Positions 24,681-34,987 of a stretch of 64,000 nucleotides of DNA are shown piece by piece. This DNA is from Aquabacter sp965279295 (GTDB lineage: Bacteria > Pseudomonadota > Alphaproteobacteria > Rhizobiales > Xanthobacteraceae). The notes beneath the pieces were generated by a model. That model searched no databases and was not told where the DNA came from. It worked only from the letters and a program-made list of their open reading frames with translations. How positions within the stretch are numbered: the stretch's first letter is position 1; every line of letters begins with the position of its first letter. The stretch is taken from assembly GCA_965279295.1 (NCBI GenBank), contig CBDIHQ010000018.1, one strand, 5' to 3'. A program made the translations under genes and the position numbers.

Positions 24681-25015
24681 ATCTCGCGGATGGCAAAATA
24701 GTGCGCTGGTGAATCGCCGAAGGCGCGGCGGAACATCGCGATGAAGTTGCTGGGCGTTGCGTAGCCGAGCGCGTCCGACACTATGGCCACCGGATCGCCG
24801 CGCGCGAGCATTTCGAGCGCGTGTGTCAGCCTTGCCTGTTGTCGCCACTGGGCGAAGCTCAATCCCGTCTCGGCCAGTACGAGTCGTCTCAGCGTCCGGG
24901 GAGAGAGAGCCCCCCAGTCGGCCCATTCTTCTGCCGTACGGTCATCATCCGGTCGGTCGAGGATTGCCTTGGCGATACGCAGGAGTCGCGGATCGGTCGG
25001 CATGGGAAGGTGAAG
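24677..25015 (-). pseudogene. AraC-family regulator, C-terminal fragment
   Basis: About 110 codons that match only the C-terminal part of an AraC regulator: PMPTDPRLLRIAKAIL, a first helix-turn-helix (ALSPRTLRRLVLAETGLSF) and a second with DALGYATPSNFIAMFRRAFG. The reading frame can be followed a few codons past the ATG at 25003 (PLHLP, usual in the family) and then runs into antisense trbE. The N-terminal sensing domain is gone. The fragment could still be expressed as a bare DNA-binding domain. It marks a deletion junction near 25,015. Confidence 0.8.
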
Positions 25016-25017
25016 CG

Positions 25018-26559
25018 GCCTCGGCCCTCGTGGATACGGACGCCGCCAACAAGGCGGCCGATGCCGACATGGCCTTGCAGGAACTCGGCGCGGACTATGC
25101 CGGTCTCGCCTATGTGACCGCGACCGTCACCGTCTGGGACGACGATCCGCGCCTGGCCGACGAGAAGCTGCGCCTCGTCGAGAAGGTCATCCAGGGCCGC
25201 GACTTCACCGCGATGACCGAGACCATCAACGCGGCGGACGCCTGGCTCGGCAGCTTGCCCGGTCATGTCTACGCCAATGTCCGTCAGCCGCCGATTTCGA
25301 CTTTGAACCTCGCCCACATGATCCCGCTTTCGGCGGTGTGGGCGGGTCCGGAACGGGACGAGCATTTTGCAGCGCCCCCACTGCTCTTCGGCAAGACCGA
25401 AGGCTCGACCCCGTTCCGGTTATCCCTTCACGTCGGCGACGTCGGACATACGCTGGTCGTCGGCCCGACCGGCGCCGGGAAGTCCGTGCTGCTGGCGCTC
25501 ATGGCCTTGCAGTTCCGGCGCTACGTTGGCGCGCAGGTCTTCGCCTTCGACTTCGGCGGCAGCATTCGCGCCGCCGCGCTCGCCATGGGCGGCGACTGGC
25601 ACGATCTCGGCGGCGGATTGTCGGATGGGGCGGAAGACTCCGTCAGTCTCCAGCCGCTCGCCCGCATCGACGACGTGCCCGAGCGGGCCTGGGCCGCCGA
25701 CTGGATCGTCGCGATCCTCATCCGCGAAGGCGTGACGATCACTCCCGAGGTGAAGGAATACATCTGGACGGCTCTGACATCGCTCGCCAGTGCGCCCATC
25801 GGCGAACGGACCATCACCGGCCTGGCCGTCCTGCTCCAGTCGAACGACCTGAAGCAGGCGCTCCGGCCTTACTGCGTAGGCGGTGCGCATGGCCGTCTGC
25901 TCGACGCAGAGGCCGAATATCTCGGCTCCGCCACCGTCCAGGCGTTCGAGACCGAAGGGCTGATCGGCACCGAGGCCGCGCCCGCCGTCCTGGCCTATCT
26001 GTTCCATCGTATCGGTGACCGGCTCGACGGCTCGCCGACGCTCATCATCATCGATGAGGGTTGGCTCGCGCTCGACGACGAAGGGTTCGCCGGCCAGCTC
26101 CGCGAGTGGCTGAAGACGCTGCGCAAGAAGAACGCATCCGTCGTCTTCGCCACGCAGTCGCTGTCCGACATCGACGGCAGCGCGATCGCACCTGCCATCA
26201 TCGAGAGCTGCCAGACCCGGCTTCTGCTCCCCAACGAACGGGCGATCGAGCCGCAGATCACCGCCATCTATCGCCGCTTCGGCCTCAACGACCGCCAGAT
26301 CGAGATCCTCGCGCGGGCCATACCGAAGCGCGACTATTACTGCCAGTCGCGGCGCGGCAACCGGCTGTTCGAGCTGGGCCTGTCAGACGTGGCGCTGGCG
26401 CTCTGCGCCGCCTCGTCGAAGACCGACCAGACCACCATCGCCCGCATCGTCGCCGAGCACGGCCGCGACGGCTTCCTCACAGCCTGGCTGCGCCATCGCA
26501 GCGTCGCCTGGGCCGCCGACCTCATCCCCGACCTCACCAACATGGAGACACCATCATGA
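25018..26559 (+). pseudogene. trbE: TrbE (VirB4-type ATPase), N-terminally truncated
   Basis: The frame from about 25018 to 26559 (about 513 codons) is a typical TrbE C-terminal part: Walker A GPTGAGKSVL, the HDLGGGLSDG segment, Walker B LIIIDEGWLAL and the ATQSLSDIDGS motif. Full-length TrbE has about 800 residues, so roughly 300 at the N-terminus, the part that contacts the channel, are lost. The open frame extends left to 24757 but that part is antisense to the AraC fragment. Translation may start within it, giving a chimeric or shortened ATPase. The 3' end is intact and overlaps trbJ by four bases. Confidence 0.85.
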
Positions 26560-27320
26560 TGTTTCGTCGTTCACGCGCGGCGTTTGTCGCCGCATCCATC
26601 CTGTCCGTGCCGCTAACGCTGTCGCCGATCGTCACCACGCCCGCCGCCGCGCAGTGGGTCGTGTTCGATCCGTCCAACTACGCCCAGAATATCCTGACGG
26701 CGGCGCGCACCCTCCAGTCGGTCAACCAGCAGATCACCCAGCTTCAAAACGAAGCGACGATGCTGATCAATCAGGCCCGCAATCTCGCCAGCCTGCCATA
26801 TTCGTCGCTCCAGCAATTGCAGCAGTCGGTCCAGCGCACCCAGCAGCTTCTCAGCCAGGCGCAGAACATCGCCTTCGACGTCCAGCAGATCGACCGCGCC
26901 TTCCAGCAGCAATACGGCAATGTCTCGATGTCGGCCTCCGACCAGCAACTGGTCACGGACGCCCGCTCGCGCTGGCAGAACACCGTCGGCGGGTTGCAGG
27001 ACGCGATGAAGGTGCAGGCCGGCGTCGTCGGCAATATCGACACCAACCGCGCCCAGATGTCGGCGCTGGTCGGATCGAGCCAGTCCGCCACCGGCGCGCT
27101 CCAGGCCACCCAGGCCGGCAACCAGCTCCTCGCGCTCCAGGCCCAGCAGCTCGCCGATCTCACCGCCGTCGTCGCCGCCAACGGCCGGGCGCAGGCGCTG
27201 ACCGAAGCCGAGCGCACCGCTGCCGCCGAACAGGGTCGCGAGCAGCGTCGCCGCTTTCTGACGCCGGGCACGGGCTACCAGCCCGGCAATGCGCAGATGT
27301 TCAACAACGGCAACAACTGA
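26556..27320 (+). CDS. trbJ: Conjugal transfer protein TrbJ
   Basis: A 254-residue periplasmic TrbJ (VirB5-like) protein, a minor component of the pilus or channel. A signal peptide (about 1-32, ending TPAAAQ) is followed by WVVFDPSNYAQNIL, the family opening, and long glutamine-rich helices (about 45-120) that look coiled-coil. The start ATG overlaps the trbE stop (ATGA); a second ATG follows directly. Confidence 0.9.
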   Translation: MMFRRSRAAFVAASILSVPLTLSPIVTTPAAAQWVVFDPSNYAQNILTAARTLQSVNQQITQLQNEATMLINQARNLASLPYSSLQQLQQSVQRTQQLLSQAQNIAFDVQQIDRAFQQQYGNVSMSASDQQLVTDARSRWQNTVGGLQDAMKVQAGVVGNIDTNRAQMSALVGSSQSATGALQATQAGNQLLALQAQQLADLTAVVAANGRAQALTEAERTAAAEQGREQRRRFLTPGTGYQPGNAQMFNNGNN

Positions 27321-27336
27321 ACGGGGGAGAAGCGCC

Positions 27337-27636
27337 ATGGATGGCAAGACCCTCGCGCGCCTCGGCGCCGTCATCTTCGTCGCCATCGCCGTGACCGCCA
27401 CGGCGATCGAGATGACCCGCCAGGACGAGACGCCGGCGAACGCAGCCACGCCGGCGGTCGCGCCGTCAGCTCCCGATCCGCTGCGCGAAGGGCAGCGCCG
27501 GTGCCAGCGCCTCGGAGAGGCCGGCGCGCGTGACGCCGAGTGCCTGCGCGTCTGGGCCGAGAGCCGCGACCGCTTCCTTGGCATCAAGACCCAACCGATC
27601 GCGCCAGCCGAGTCAAACCCGGCCGGGGAGCGCTGA
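27337..27636 (+). CDS. TrbK-type entry-exclusion/lipoprotein-like protein
   Basis: A 99-residue protein at the position of trbK between trbJ and trbL. It has one N-terminal membrane segment (about 8-25), a proline/alanine-rich linker and a conserved-looking end: RRCQRLGEAGARDAECLRVW with two cysteines. This is the alternative TrbK form of alphaproteobacterial ICEs rather than the lipoprotein of RP4. It probably takes part in entry exclusion, but that is by analogy. The ribosome site is gggggagaag. Confidence 0.75.
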   Translation: MDGKTLARLGAVIFVAIAVTATAIEMTRQDETPANAATPAVAPSAPDPLREGQRRCQRLGEAGARDAECLRVWAESRDRFLGIKTQPIAPAESNPAGER

Positions 27637-27638
27637 CC

Positions 27639-28943
27639 ATGGGCGGCACCGGCGTCATCGACCAGTTCCTGGCCGTCTTTACCCGCTATATCGACTCAGG
27701 CTTCGGCCTGTTGTCGGGCGAGGTCGCCTTCATCGCCACGACGCTGATCGTCATCGATGTGACGCTGGCGGCCTTGTTCTGGTCGATGGGCGGCGATGAC
27801 GACATCATCGGCCGCCTCATTAAGAAAACCCTGTTCGTCGGGGTCTTCGCCTACATCATCGGCAACTGGAACAACCTCGCCCGCATCCTCTTCGAGAGCT
27901 TCGCCGGTCTCGGCCTGAAGGCGTCCGGCACCGGCTTCACGACCGCCGATCTGCTGCGCCCCGGCAAGGTGGCGCAGGTCGGCCTCGACTCAGGGCGACC
28001 GCTGCTCGAATCCATCTCCGGCCTGATGGGCTGGATTTCGTTCTTCGAGAACTTCATCCAGATCGCCTGCCTGCTGTTCGCCTGGACGCTGGTGCTGCTC
28101 GCCTTCTTCATCCTCGCCATCCAGCTCTTCGTCACCCTGATCGAGTTCAAGCTGACGACGCTGGCGGGCTTCGTGCTGATCCCCTTCGGCCTGTTCGGCA
28201 AATCGGCCTTCATGGCCGAACGGGTGCTCGGCAACGTCATCTCGTCGGGCATCAAGGTGCTGGTGCTCGCCGTCATCATCGGCATCGGCTCGACCCTGTT
28301 CAGCCAGTTCACGGCCGGCTTCGGCGGCACGGCGCCGACGATCGACGACGCCATGGCGATCGTGCTCGCGGCGCTGTCATTGCTCGGCCTCGGCATCTTC
28401 GGTCCCGGCATCGCCAACGGTCTCGTCTCCGGTGGCCCGCAGCTCGGCGCGGGGGCTGCGATCGGCACAGGTCTGGCGGCAGGCGGCATGGTCGCCGCCG
28501 GCGGTGCTGCGATCGGCGCCGTCGCGTCCGGCGGTGTGGCTCTCGCCGGTGGCGCTGCCGCCGCCGCCCGAGGCGGGGCGACGCTGGCAGGCGGCGCGAC
28601 CGCAGCCTATCGCGCGGGCGGCGCATCGGGCGTCGCCAGCACCGGCGCATCCAAGGCCGGGGCCGCCTTCGCCAGCCCGTTCAAGCGCGCCGCAGCGTCC
28701 ATGAAGGACAGCTTTCAGGCCGGGGAACGGTCCGTCACCGGCGAGGCCGCGCCGAACGAGAGCGCCGACGCTCCATCCGCATCGTCTTCGTCCGTCAGCG
28801 CTGATGGCCCGCCCGCATGGGCCAAGCGCATGAAGCGCGGCCAGCAAGCCTCCCACGGTGTCCAGGCCGCTGCCCATGCCGTCAAATCCGGCGATAGCCA
28901 TGGCGGCGGCTCTTCCGTCAACCTCTCCGAAAGCGACCGCTGA
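27639..28943 (+). CDS. trbL: Conjugal transfer protein TrbL
   Basis: A 434-residue polytopic membrane protein of the TrbL/VirB6 family, the inner-membrane part of the mating channel. About six to seven hydrophobic segments lie between residues 25 and 280, with the motif FENFIQIACLLFAW and EFKLTTLAGFVLIPFG. A glycine/alanine-rich stretch (about 285-350) and a hydrophilic serine-rich tail follow. It begins three bases after the trbK-type stop and its stop overlaps trbF by one base. Confidence 0.9.
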   Translation: MGGTGVIDQFLAVFTRYIDSGFGLLSGEVAFIATTLIVIDVTLAALFWSMGGDDDIIGRLIKKTLFVGVFAYIIGNWNNLARILFESFAGLGLKASGTGFTTADLLRPGKVAQVGLDSGRPLLESISGLMGWISFFENFIQIACLLFAWTLVLLAFFILAIQLFVTLIEFKLTTLAGFVLIPFGLFGKSAFMAERVLGNVISSGIKVLVLAVIIGIGSTLFSQFTAGFGGTAPTIDDAMAIVLAALSLLGLGIFGPGIANGLVSGGPQLGAGAAIGTGLAAGGMVAAGGAAIGAVASGGVALAGGAAAAARGGATLAGGATAAYRAGGASGVASTGASKAGAAFASPFKRAAASMKDSFQAGERSVTGEAAPNESADAPSASSSSVSADGPPAWAKRMKRGQQASHGVQAAAHAVKSGDSHGGGSSVNLSESDR

Positions 28944-29622
28944 TGTTCAAACGACCCTCCACCCACTACGGCAAGACGCCGCAACCCCAGACCCCATACC
29001 AACGCGCCGCCCAGGTCTGGGACGACCGCATCGGCTCGGCCCGCGTTCAGGCGAAGAATTGGCGGCTGATGGCCTTCGGCTCGCTGATCCTGTCGGCGGG
29101 GCTGTCGGGCGCGCTGGTCTGGCAATCGGCCAACGGCTCGATCGTGCCGTGGGTGGTGCAGGTCGACCGGCTCGGCCAGGCGCAGGTCATCGCACCGGCC
29201 GTCGCCGACTATCGCCCGACCGATCCGCAAATCGCCTGGCACCTCGCGCGGTTCATCGAGCAGGTTCGCAGCATTCCAGCCGATCCGATCATCGTGCGGC
29301 AGAACTGGCTGCGCGCTTACGAGTTCACCACCGATCGCGGCGCGATGGCGCTCAATGACTATGCCCGCGTCAACGACCCCTTCACCAAGGTCGGCAAGCA
29401 GCAGATCGCCGTCGATGTCTCGAGCGTGATCCGGGCGTCCCCCGACAGCTTCCGCGTCGCCTGGGTCGAGCGCCGCTATCAGGATGGCAGCCTCGCCGAA
29501 ACCTCGCGCTGGACCGCCATCCTCACTATCGCCGTCGCGCCACCTCGCGACGCCGAAAAGCTCCGGGCCAACCCGCTCGGAATCTACGTCAACGCCATCA
29601 ACTGGTCGAAGGAGCTTGGACA

Positions 29623-29626
<4 letters not shown>
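28943..29626 (+). CDS. trbF: Conjugal transfer protein TrbF
   Basis: A 227-residue TrbF, the VirB8-like inner-membrane scaffold protein. A cytoplasmic N-terminus (YGKTPQPQTPYQRAAQVWDDRIG) leads to one membrane segment (about 37-58) and a periplasmic VirB8-like domain ending with PLGIYVNAINWSKEL. Length and order match other systems. It overlaps trbL and trbG. Confidence 0.95.
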
Positions 29627-30695
<1,069 letters not shown>

Positions 30696-30699
<4 letters not shown>

Positions 30700-31925
30700 G
30701 CGACATCGATTCCGAGAAGACGCCGACGCCCGAGCCGGATGATGATGCCCGGCCGCTGACCGGCGAGCCGGTGGCGCCCATGCGCCTTCGGGCCGAGCCG
30801 CCACGCGTCACCCGCCTGTCGCGTAAGGTGCTGATCGGCCTCGGCTTGGTCGCCAGCGCCGGGATCGGCGGCGCCCTGATTTATGCGCTCCAGACCCGCG
30901 ATAGCGGCGGCGGCAACACCGAACTCTATTCGACGGAAAACCGCGCCACCGCCGATGGGCTCAATGGTCTGCCGCGCGACTATACCGGCCCGATCCTCGG
31001 ACCCGCTTTGCCGGGCGATCTCGGCCGCCCGATCCTCGACGCGCAGAACCGCGGCCAGCCCGTGCCCACGCCGGGCATTGGCACATCCGCCGCGACTCCG
31101 CCGGGTCTCAGCGCCGAAGAGCAGCGCCGGCTTCAGGAAATCGAAGCGGCGCGAACCGGCAAGCTGTTCGCTTCGACCGAGTCGCGCAACGTCGCGTCAC
31201 CGGCGACCACGACCGCCAATACCACGCCGGACCTAAGCAGCCTCGGCCTCGCGCCACAGCCGGCAACGCCCACCGCGCAGGACCGCCAGCTCGCCTTCCT
31301 CAATCAGGCGGCCGACAGGCGCACCGTCGCGACGGATCGCGTCGCCGCGCCGGCATCGCCGAACATCCTTCAGGCCGGTGCGGTCATTCCGGCGGCGCTC
31401 ATCACCGGCATCCGCTCCGATCTGCCCGGCCAGATCACCGCCCAGGTGACGGAGAATGTCTTTGACAGCCCGACCGGCCGCATCCTGCTCCTGCCGCAAG
31501 GCACGCGGCTGATCGGCCAATACGACAACGGCGTCGGCTTCGGGCAGCGCCGGGTGCTGCTGGTCTGGAACCGGCTCATCATGCCCAATGGACGGTCGAT
31601 CGTGCTGGAGCGCCAGCCGGGCGCCGACGCCGAGGGCTATGCGGGGCTGGAGGATGGCGTCGATTATCATTGGGGGGAACTGTTCAAGGCGGCGGCGCTC
31701 TCGACGCTGCTCAGCATCGGCGCCAACACGGGTTCGTCCAGCGACGAAAGCGATCTGCTCAGCGCCATCCGCGACGGCGCGTCTGACAGTATCGGTCAGA
31801 CCGGCCGGCAGATCGTCCAGCGCCAGCTCAACATCGCCCCGACGCTCACCATCCGGCCGGGCTTCCCCGTCCGGGTCATCGTCACCCGCGATCTCGTGCT
31901 CGAACCCTATGGAGCCACGCCATGA
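30696..31925 (+). CDS. trbI: Conjugal transfer protein TrbI
   Basis: A 409-residue TrbI/VirB10 protein that spans the envelope. A cytoplasmic N-terminus, one membrane segment (about 44-65), a proline-rich linker and the C-terminal VirB10 domain are all present: AGAVIPAALITGIRSDLPGQI, LLPQGTRLIGQYD and RPGFPVRVIVTRDL. The gene is complete and overlaps trbG and the DUF2274 gene by four bases. Confidence 0.95.
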
Positions 31926-32164
31926 CCAAGCTGAAGCTCGGCCCCATCACTGAGACCAAGCCGGTGAAGGTGACGGTGGAATTGCCCGCCGACTTGCATC
32001 GCGACCTTGCCGCCTATGCCGAAGTGCTCGGCCGCGAGAACGGCCATCCGCCCACCGATCCCCTCCGTCTGATCGTGCCGATGCTGGAGCGGTTCATCGC
32101 CACCGATCGGGCGTTTGCCAAAGCGAGGCGCGGCACGGCGGCGAACGAGGGCAGGTCATCATGA
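31922..32164 (+). CDS. DUF2274 family protein
   Basis: An 80-residue DUF2274 protein that regularly follows trbI in alphaproteobacterial ICEs. The core KPVKVTVELPADLHRDLAAY suggests a ribbon-helix-helix-like DNA-binding fold, which would make it a regulator of the trb genes, but this is inferred. It overlaps trbI by four bases and is the last gene of the trb run. Confidence 0.9.
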   Translation: MTKLKLGPITETKPVKVTVELPADLHRDLAAYAEVLGRENGHPPTDPLRLIVPMLERFIATDRAFAKARRGTAANEGRSS

Positions 32165-32350
32165 TGCCGACGCCCGCCCATCATCGCTCGACCGATCGCG
32201 GAATACGATCGACATATCGCAACGCGCCGTCTTCACAGTTCGCGCAATCCGCCGATGCTGGAAGAATTGCGCGGCGTCAGGGCGAAGGCCAGCATCAGGA
32301 TGAAGGGTCAGGTGTCGTTACGGTTGGTCATCTCACAGAGCGTGGTTCCC

Positions 32351-32614
32351 ATGTCCCGGCGCGCCGCTGATCGCCCGCAACGCCGGCTCCGTATCGTGTC
32401 CGGCGCTCTGCCCGACGACCTCTACGACTATATCCCGCAGGACGACATCGAGACGCCGGCCCCACGCATCGGTCGACCGCCGAAGCACGATGTCGAGACC
32501 TGGACCGTCACCGACGACTGGCCCGAGCGCGTGCCCGTGACGGAGGCCGAGATCGACCTGTTCGAGGCATGGTTCGGCGACATCTTCGACGAGCTGTTCG
32601 GGCCGTCCAAGTAA
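32351..32614 (+). CDS. Small hypothetical protein downstream of the trb genes
   Basis: An 87-residue acidic protein from the ATG at 32351 (MSRRAADRPQRR), of unknown function. The C-terminal part (TDDWPERVPVTEAEIDLFEAWFGDIFDELFG) is well organised and helical, which supports a real gene. Upstream in-frame starts exist from 32255. The stretch between DUF2274 and this gene (32165-32350) could encode a short overlapping frame from 32161, but its composition does not look like protein. Confidence 0.5.
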   Translation: MSRRAADRPQRRLRIVSGALPDDLYDYIPQDDIETPAPRIGRPPKHDVETWTVTDDWPERVPVTEAEIDLFEAWFGDIFDELFGPSK

Positions 32615-32759
32615 GGCGCAATTGGCCCATACGACGCGCATCCGGGCACATTCTCACTTGAATTAGTTGCTTTATGGTGATAACTGTAAGCGGTGATTTT
32701 CGATCTGCCGCGTGAGACTTCCGTCCGGCCCGGCGGGCGCCAGACGGAGGCAATACGCC

Positions 32760-33158
32760 ATGAAGACGCTGAAGGTCGGCATCGCCGATCCCGAGGAGAT
32801 GAAAGCCCGCACACTGCGCATTGCACGGGGTGAGGAGAAGCCGTCGCCGGGCGATCCAACCGTCTGGTTCGCCTCGACCGAATCCTTCGCCCGCATCCTT
32901 TCGGCTCCCAATCGCGAGATGCTGCGCATCATCGCAGAGCAGGCCCCGGACTCGCTTGACGAACTGGCGGCTCTGACAGACCGGGCCAAGTCCAACCTGT
33001 CGCGCACGCTGAAGACGATGATCGGCTACGGCCTGATCCGTATGGAGCGAAGCGGCCGCAAGCTTGCGCCGAAGCTCATTCACGATCGCGTCGTGCTGGA
33101 CTTGCCGCTGAAAGAATCTCGAAAGCGAACCGCCACGGCAGAGGGAGACCGATCATGA
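32760..33158 (+). CDS. HVO_A0114-type winged-helix DNA-binding protein
   Basis: A 132-residue protein of the HVO_A0114-like group: the opening MKTLKVGIADPEEMKARTL, a winged helix with SLDELAALTDRAKSNLSRTLKTMIGYGLI, and a basic tail. Relatives often pair with a DUF6516 toxin-like gene upstream; I do not see that partner here. Instead its stop overlaps the serine recombinase start by four bases, so it may regulate the recombinase. AT-richer sequence at 32650-32700 (ttgaat, gtgataac) may hold the promoter. Confidence 0.75.
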   Translation: MKTLKVGIADPEEMKARTLRIARGEEKPSPGDPTVWFASTESFARILSAPNREMLRIIAEQAPDSLDELAALTDRAKSNLSRTLKTMIGYGLIRMERSGRKLAPKLIHDRVVLDLPLKESRKRTATAEGDRS

Positions 33159-34933
33159 ACGCTGAAACACCCAGCGTCGCCACCCGTGCGGCCCTCTATC
33201 TCCGCGTCTCGACCGCACGGCAGGCCGAGCATGATGTCTCGATCCCCGACCAGAAGCGCCAGGGCGAGGCTTACTGCCTGTCGCGGGGCTATCAGCTTAT
33301 CGACACCTTCGTGGAGCCGGGCGCGACCGCCACCAACGATCGCCGCCCTGAGTTCCAGCGCATGATCGAGGCGGGGACGTCCAAGCCCGCGCCCTTCGAT
33401 ATCGTCGTCGTCCACTCGTTCAGCCGCTTCTTCCGCGATCACTTCGAACTGGAGTTCTACGTCCGCAAGCTCGCCAAGAACGGCGTGAAGCTGGTCTCGA
33501 TCACGCAGGAGATGGGCGACGATCCGATGCACGTCATGATGCGTCAGATCATGGCGCTGTTCGACGAGTATCAGTCGAAGGAGAACGGCAAGCACGTCAT
33601 GCGCGCCCTCAAGGAGAACGCCCGGCAGGGCTTCTGGAACGGTGCGCTGCCGCCGATCGGCTATCGCATCGTCGCGGCCGAGCAGCGCGGGGCCAAGACC
33701 AAGAAGAAGCTGGAAATCGATCCGCTGCACGCCGACACGGTGCGGCTGATCTACCGGCTGGCGCTGGAAGGAAACGGCACGTCCGGCCCGATGGGCGTCA
33801 AGGCGATCGTGTCCCATCTGAACGCGCGGCGCATCTTCACCCGCGACGGCGGGCGTTGGGGCATCGGCCAGCTTCACCGCATCCTGACGCGGCGCACCTA
33901 TATCGGCGAGCACGAGTTCAACAAGCGCTCCAAGACAAAGGAACTGAAGCCGATCAGCGAGATCGTCACGGTGCCCGTGCCGCCGCTGATCGACCTCGAA
34001 ACCTTCGACGCGGTGCAGGCACATCTGAAGGCCCGCAATCCCAAGGTCACGCCGCCGCGCGTCGTCAGCGGCCCGACCTTGCTGACCGGGATCTGCTTCT
34101 GCGAGAAGTGCGGCGGTGCCATGACCATCCGCACCGGCAAAGGCGGTCGCTATCGCTACTACACCTGCTCGATCAAGGCGCGGCAGGGCGAGACCGGCTG
34201 TTCGGGCCGCTCGATCCCGATGGAGAAGCTCGACACCATCGTCGCCAGCCATATCGAGGATCGGCTGCTCCAGCCCGACCGGCTGGAGGAGGTGCTGGCC
34301 TCGGTCCTCGACCGCCGGCACGAACGCGCTGAACGCCGGCAGGACCATATCGCCGAACTGAACCGCCGGGCGGCTGAGACCGAACTGCGGCTCAAGCGCC
34401 TCTATGACGCTATCGAATCAGGTGTGGCTGATATTAGCGACCCCGCGCTGAAGGACCGTATCGCTGGCCTGAAGGCGCTCCGCGACCAGGCGCAGGTCGA
34501 TGCCGAGCGGGCGCAGGCCATGCTCGAAAGCTCCGGCAATCGGGCGGTGACGCCCGCCACCGTGCGCCGGTTCGCCGAAGTGGCCCGGCAGCGCATCAGG
34601 CTCGACGGGGGCGGTTATCGGCGGGATTACCTGCGCGCCTTCGCCCAGCGGGTCGAGGTCGGAGAGGCCGAAGTTCGCATCATGGGATCGAAGGGAGAGC
34701 TGCTGCGCACGCTCACCGCCATTTCCGGAGGGAAATCGACGGCAATCGGCGTGCCCAGCTTGGGACTGAAATGGCGGAAGGGGTGGGATTCGAACCCACG
34801 GTGGGCTTCCACCCACGGCGGTTTTCAAGACCGCTGCCTTAAACCACTCGGCCACCCTTCCAGGAACATGCGAATCCGCGCCCGGTTCGTGAAGGTAAAC
34901 CCCATCGTCTCGCTGCGCGCCAGTGCAGGGTGA
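33155..34933 (+). CDS. Large serine recombinase (site-specific integrase)
   Basis: A large serine recombinase, about 540 residues of family sequence plus a tail. The resolvase domain (about 10-150) has the catalytic S19 in YLRVSTARQ, and the recombinase and zinc-ribbon domains follow, with CFCEKCGG and CSIKARQGETGC cysteines near 310-350 and a coiled-coil part (about 385-450). From about residue 539 the frame reads through the tRNA-Ser gene on the opposite strand, adding roughly 50 residues (including WDSNPRW) that belong to the target site. The protein made from the excised circle would therefore end differently. It probably integrates the element into this tRNA. Confidence 0.85.
   Translation: MNAETPSVATRAALYLRVSTARQAEHDVSIPDQKRQGEAYCLSRGYQLIDTFVEPGATATNDRRPEFQRMIEAGTSKPAPFDIVVVHSFSRFFRDHFELEFYVRKLAKNGVKLVSITQEMGDDPMHVMMRQIMALFDEYQSKENGKHVMRALKENARQGFWNGALPPIGYRIVAAEQRGAKTKKKLEIDPLHADTVRLIYRLALEGNGTSGPMGVKAIVSHLNARRIFTRDGGRWGIGQLHRILTRRTYIGEHEFNKRSKTKELKPISEIVTVPVPPLIDLETFDAVQAHLKARNPKVTPPRVVSGPTLLTGICFCEKCGGAMTIRTGKGGRYRYYTCSIKARQGETGCSGRSIPMEKLDTIVASHIEDRLLQPDRLEEVLASVLDRRHERAERRQDHIAELNRRAAETELRLKRLYDAIESGVADISDPALKDRIAGLKALRDQAQVDAERAQAMLESSGNRAVTPATVRRFAEVARQRIRLDGGGYRRDYLRAFAQRVEVGEAEVRIMGSKGELLRTLTAISGGKSTAIGVPSLGLKWRKGWDSNPRWASTHGGFQDRCLKPLGHPSRNMRIRARFVKVNPIVSLRASAG
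34765..34800. other. Right attachment site (attR or attL) of the element
   Basis: The element's last gene, the recombinase, crosses into the 3' end of tRNA-Ser here, and chromosomal genes follow beyond 34.9 kb. The crossover is therefore expected within the 3' half of the tRNA. Serine recombinases need only a two-base core, so the exact point cannot be read, and the partner site lies outside the window to the left. Confidence 0.55.
34772..34861 (-). tRNA. tRNA-Ser (UGA)
   Basis: A complete class II tRNA of 90 bases with encoded CCA. Acceptor arms ggaaggg and cccttcc pair, discriminator G, anticodon TGA at 34827-34825 in the loop cttgaaa, a long variable arm (gtgggtggaagcccac) and the T arm ggttcgaatcc. 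Its 3' end faces the element, so this is the integration site. The gene still looks intact after insertion. Confidence 0.97.
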
Positions 34934-34987
34934 AAATTTCTGGCCTTCACGCCTGCGGGATGCGGCATGCAAAGCCGGCAAAGGACT

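Noticed and set aside
24757..25017. N-terminal extension of the trbE frame from 24757
   Set aside because: This part is the antisense of the AraC fragment, so it is not real TrbE sequence even if it is translated.
32161..32370. Short frame between DUF2274 and the small acidic protein
   Set aside because: Composition is basic and repetitive, it overlaps the better frame starting at 32351, and nothing in its sequence looks conserved.
34700..34933. Reading the recombinase tail as a genuine conserved domain
   Set aside because: The residues from about 539 are the translation of tRNA-Ser and flanking DNA, not family sequence.
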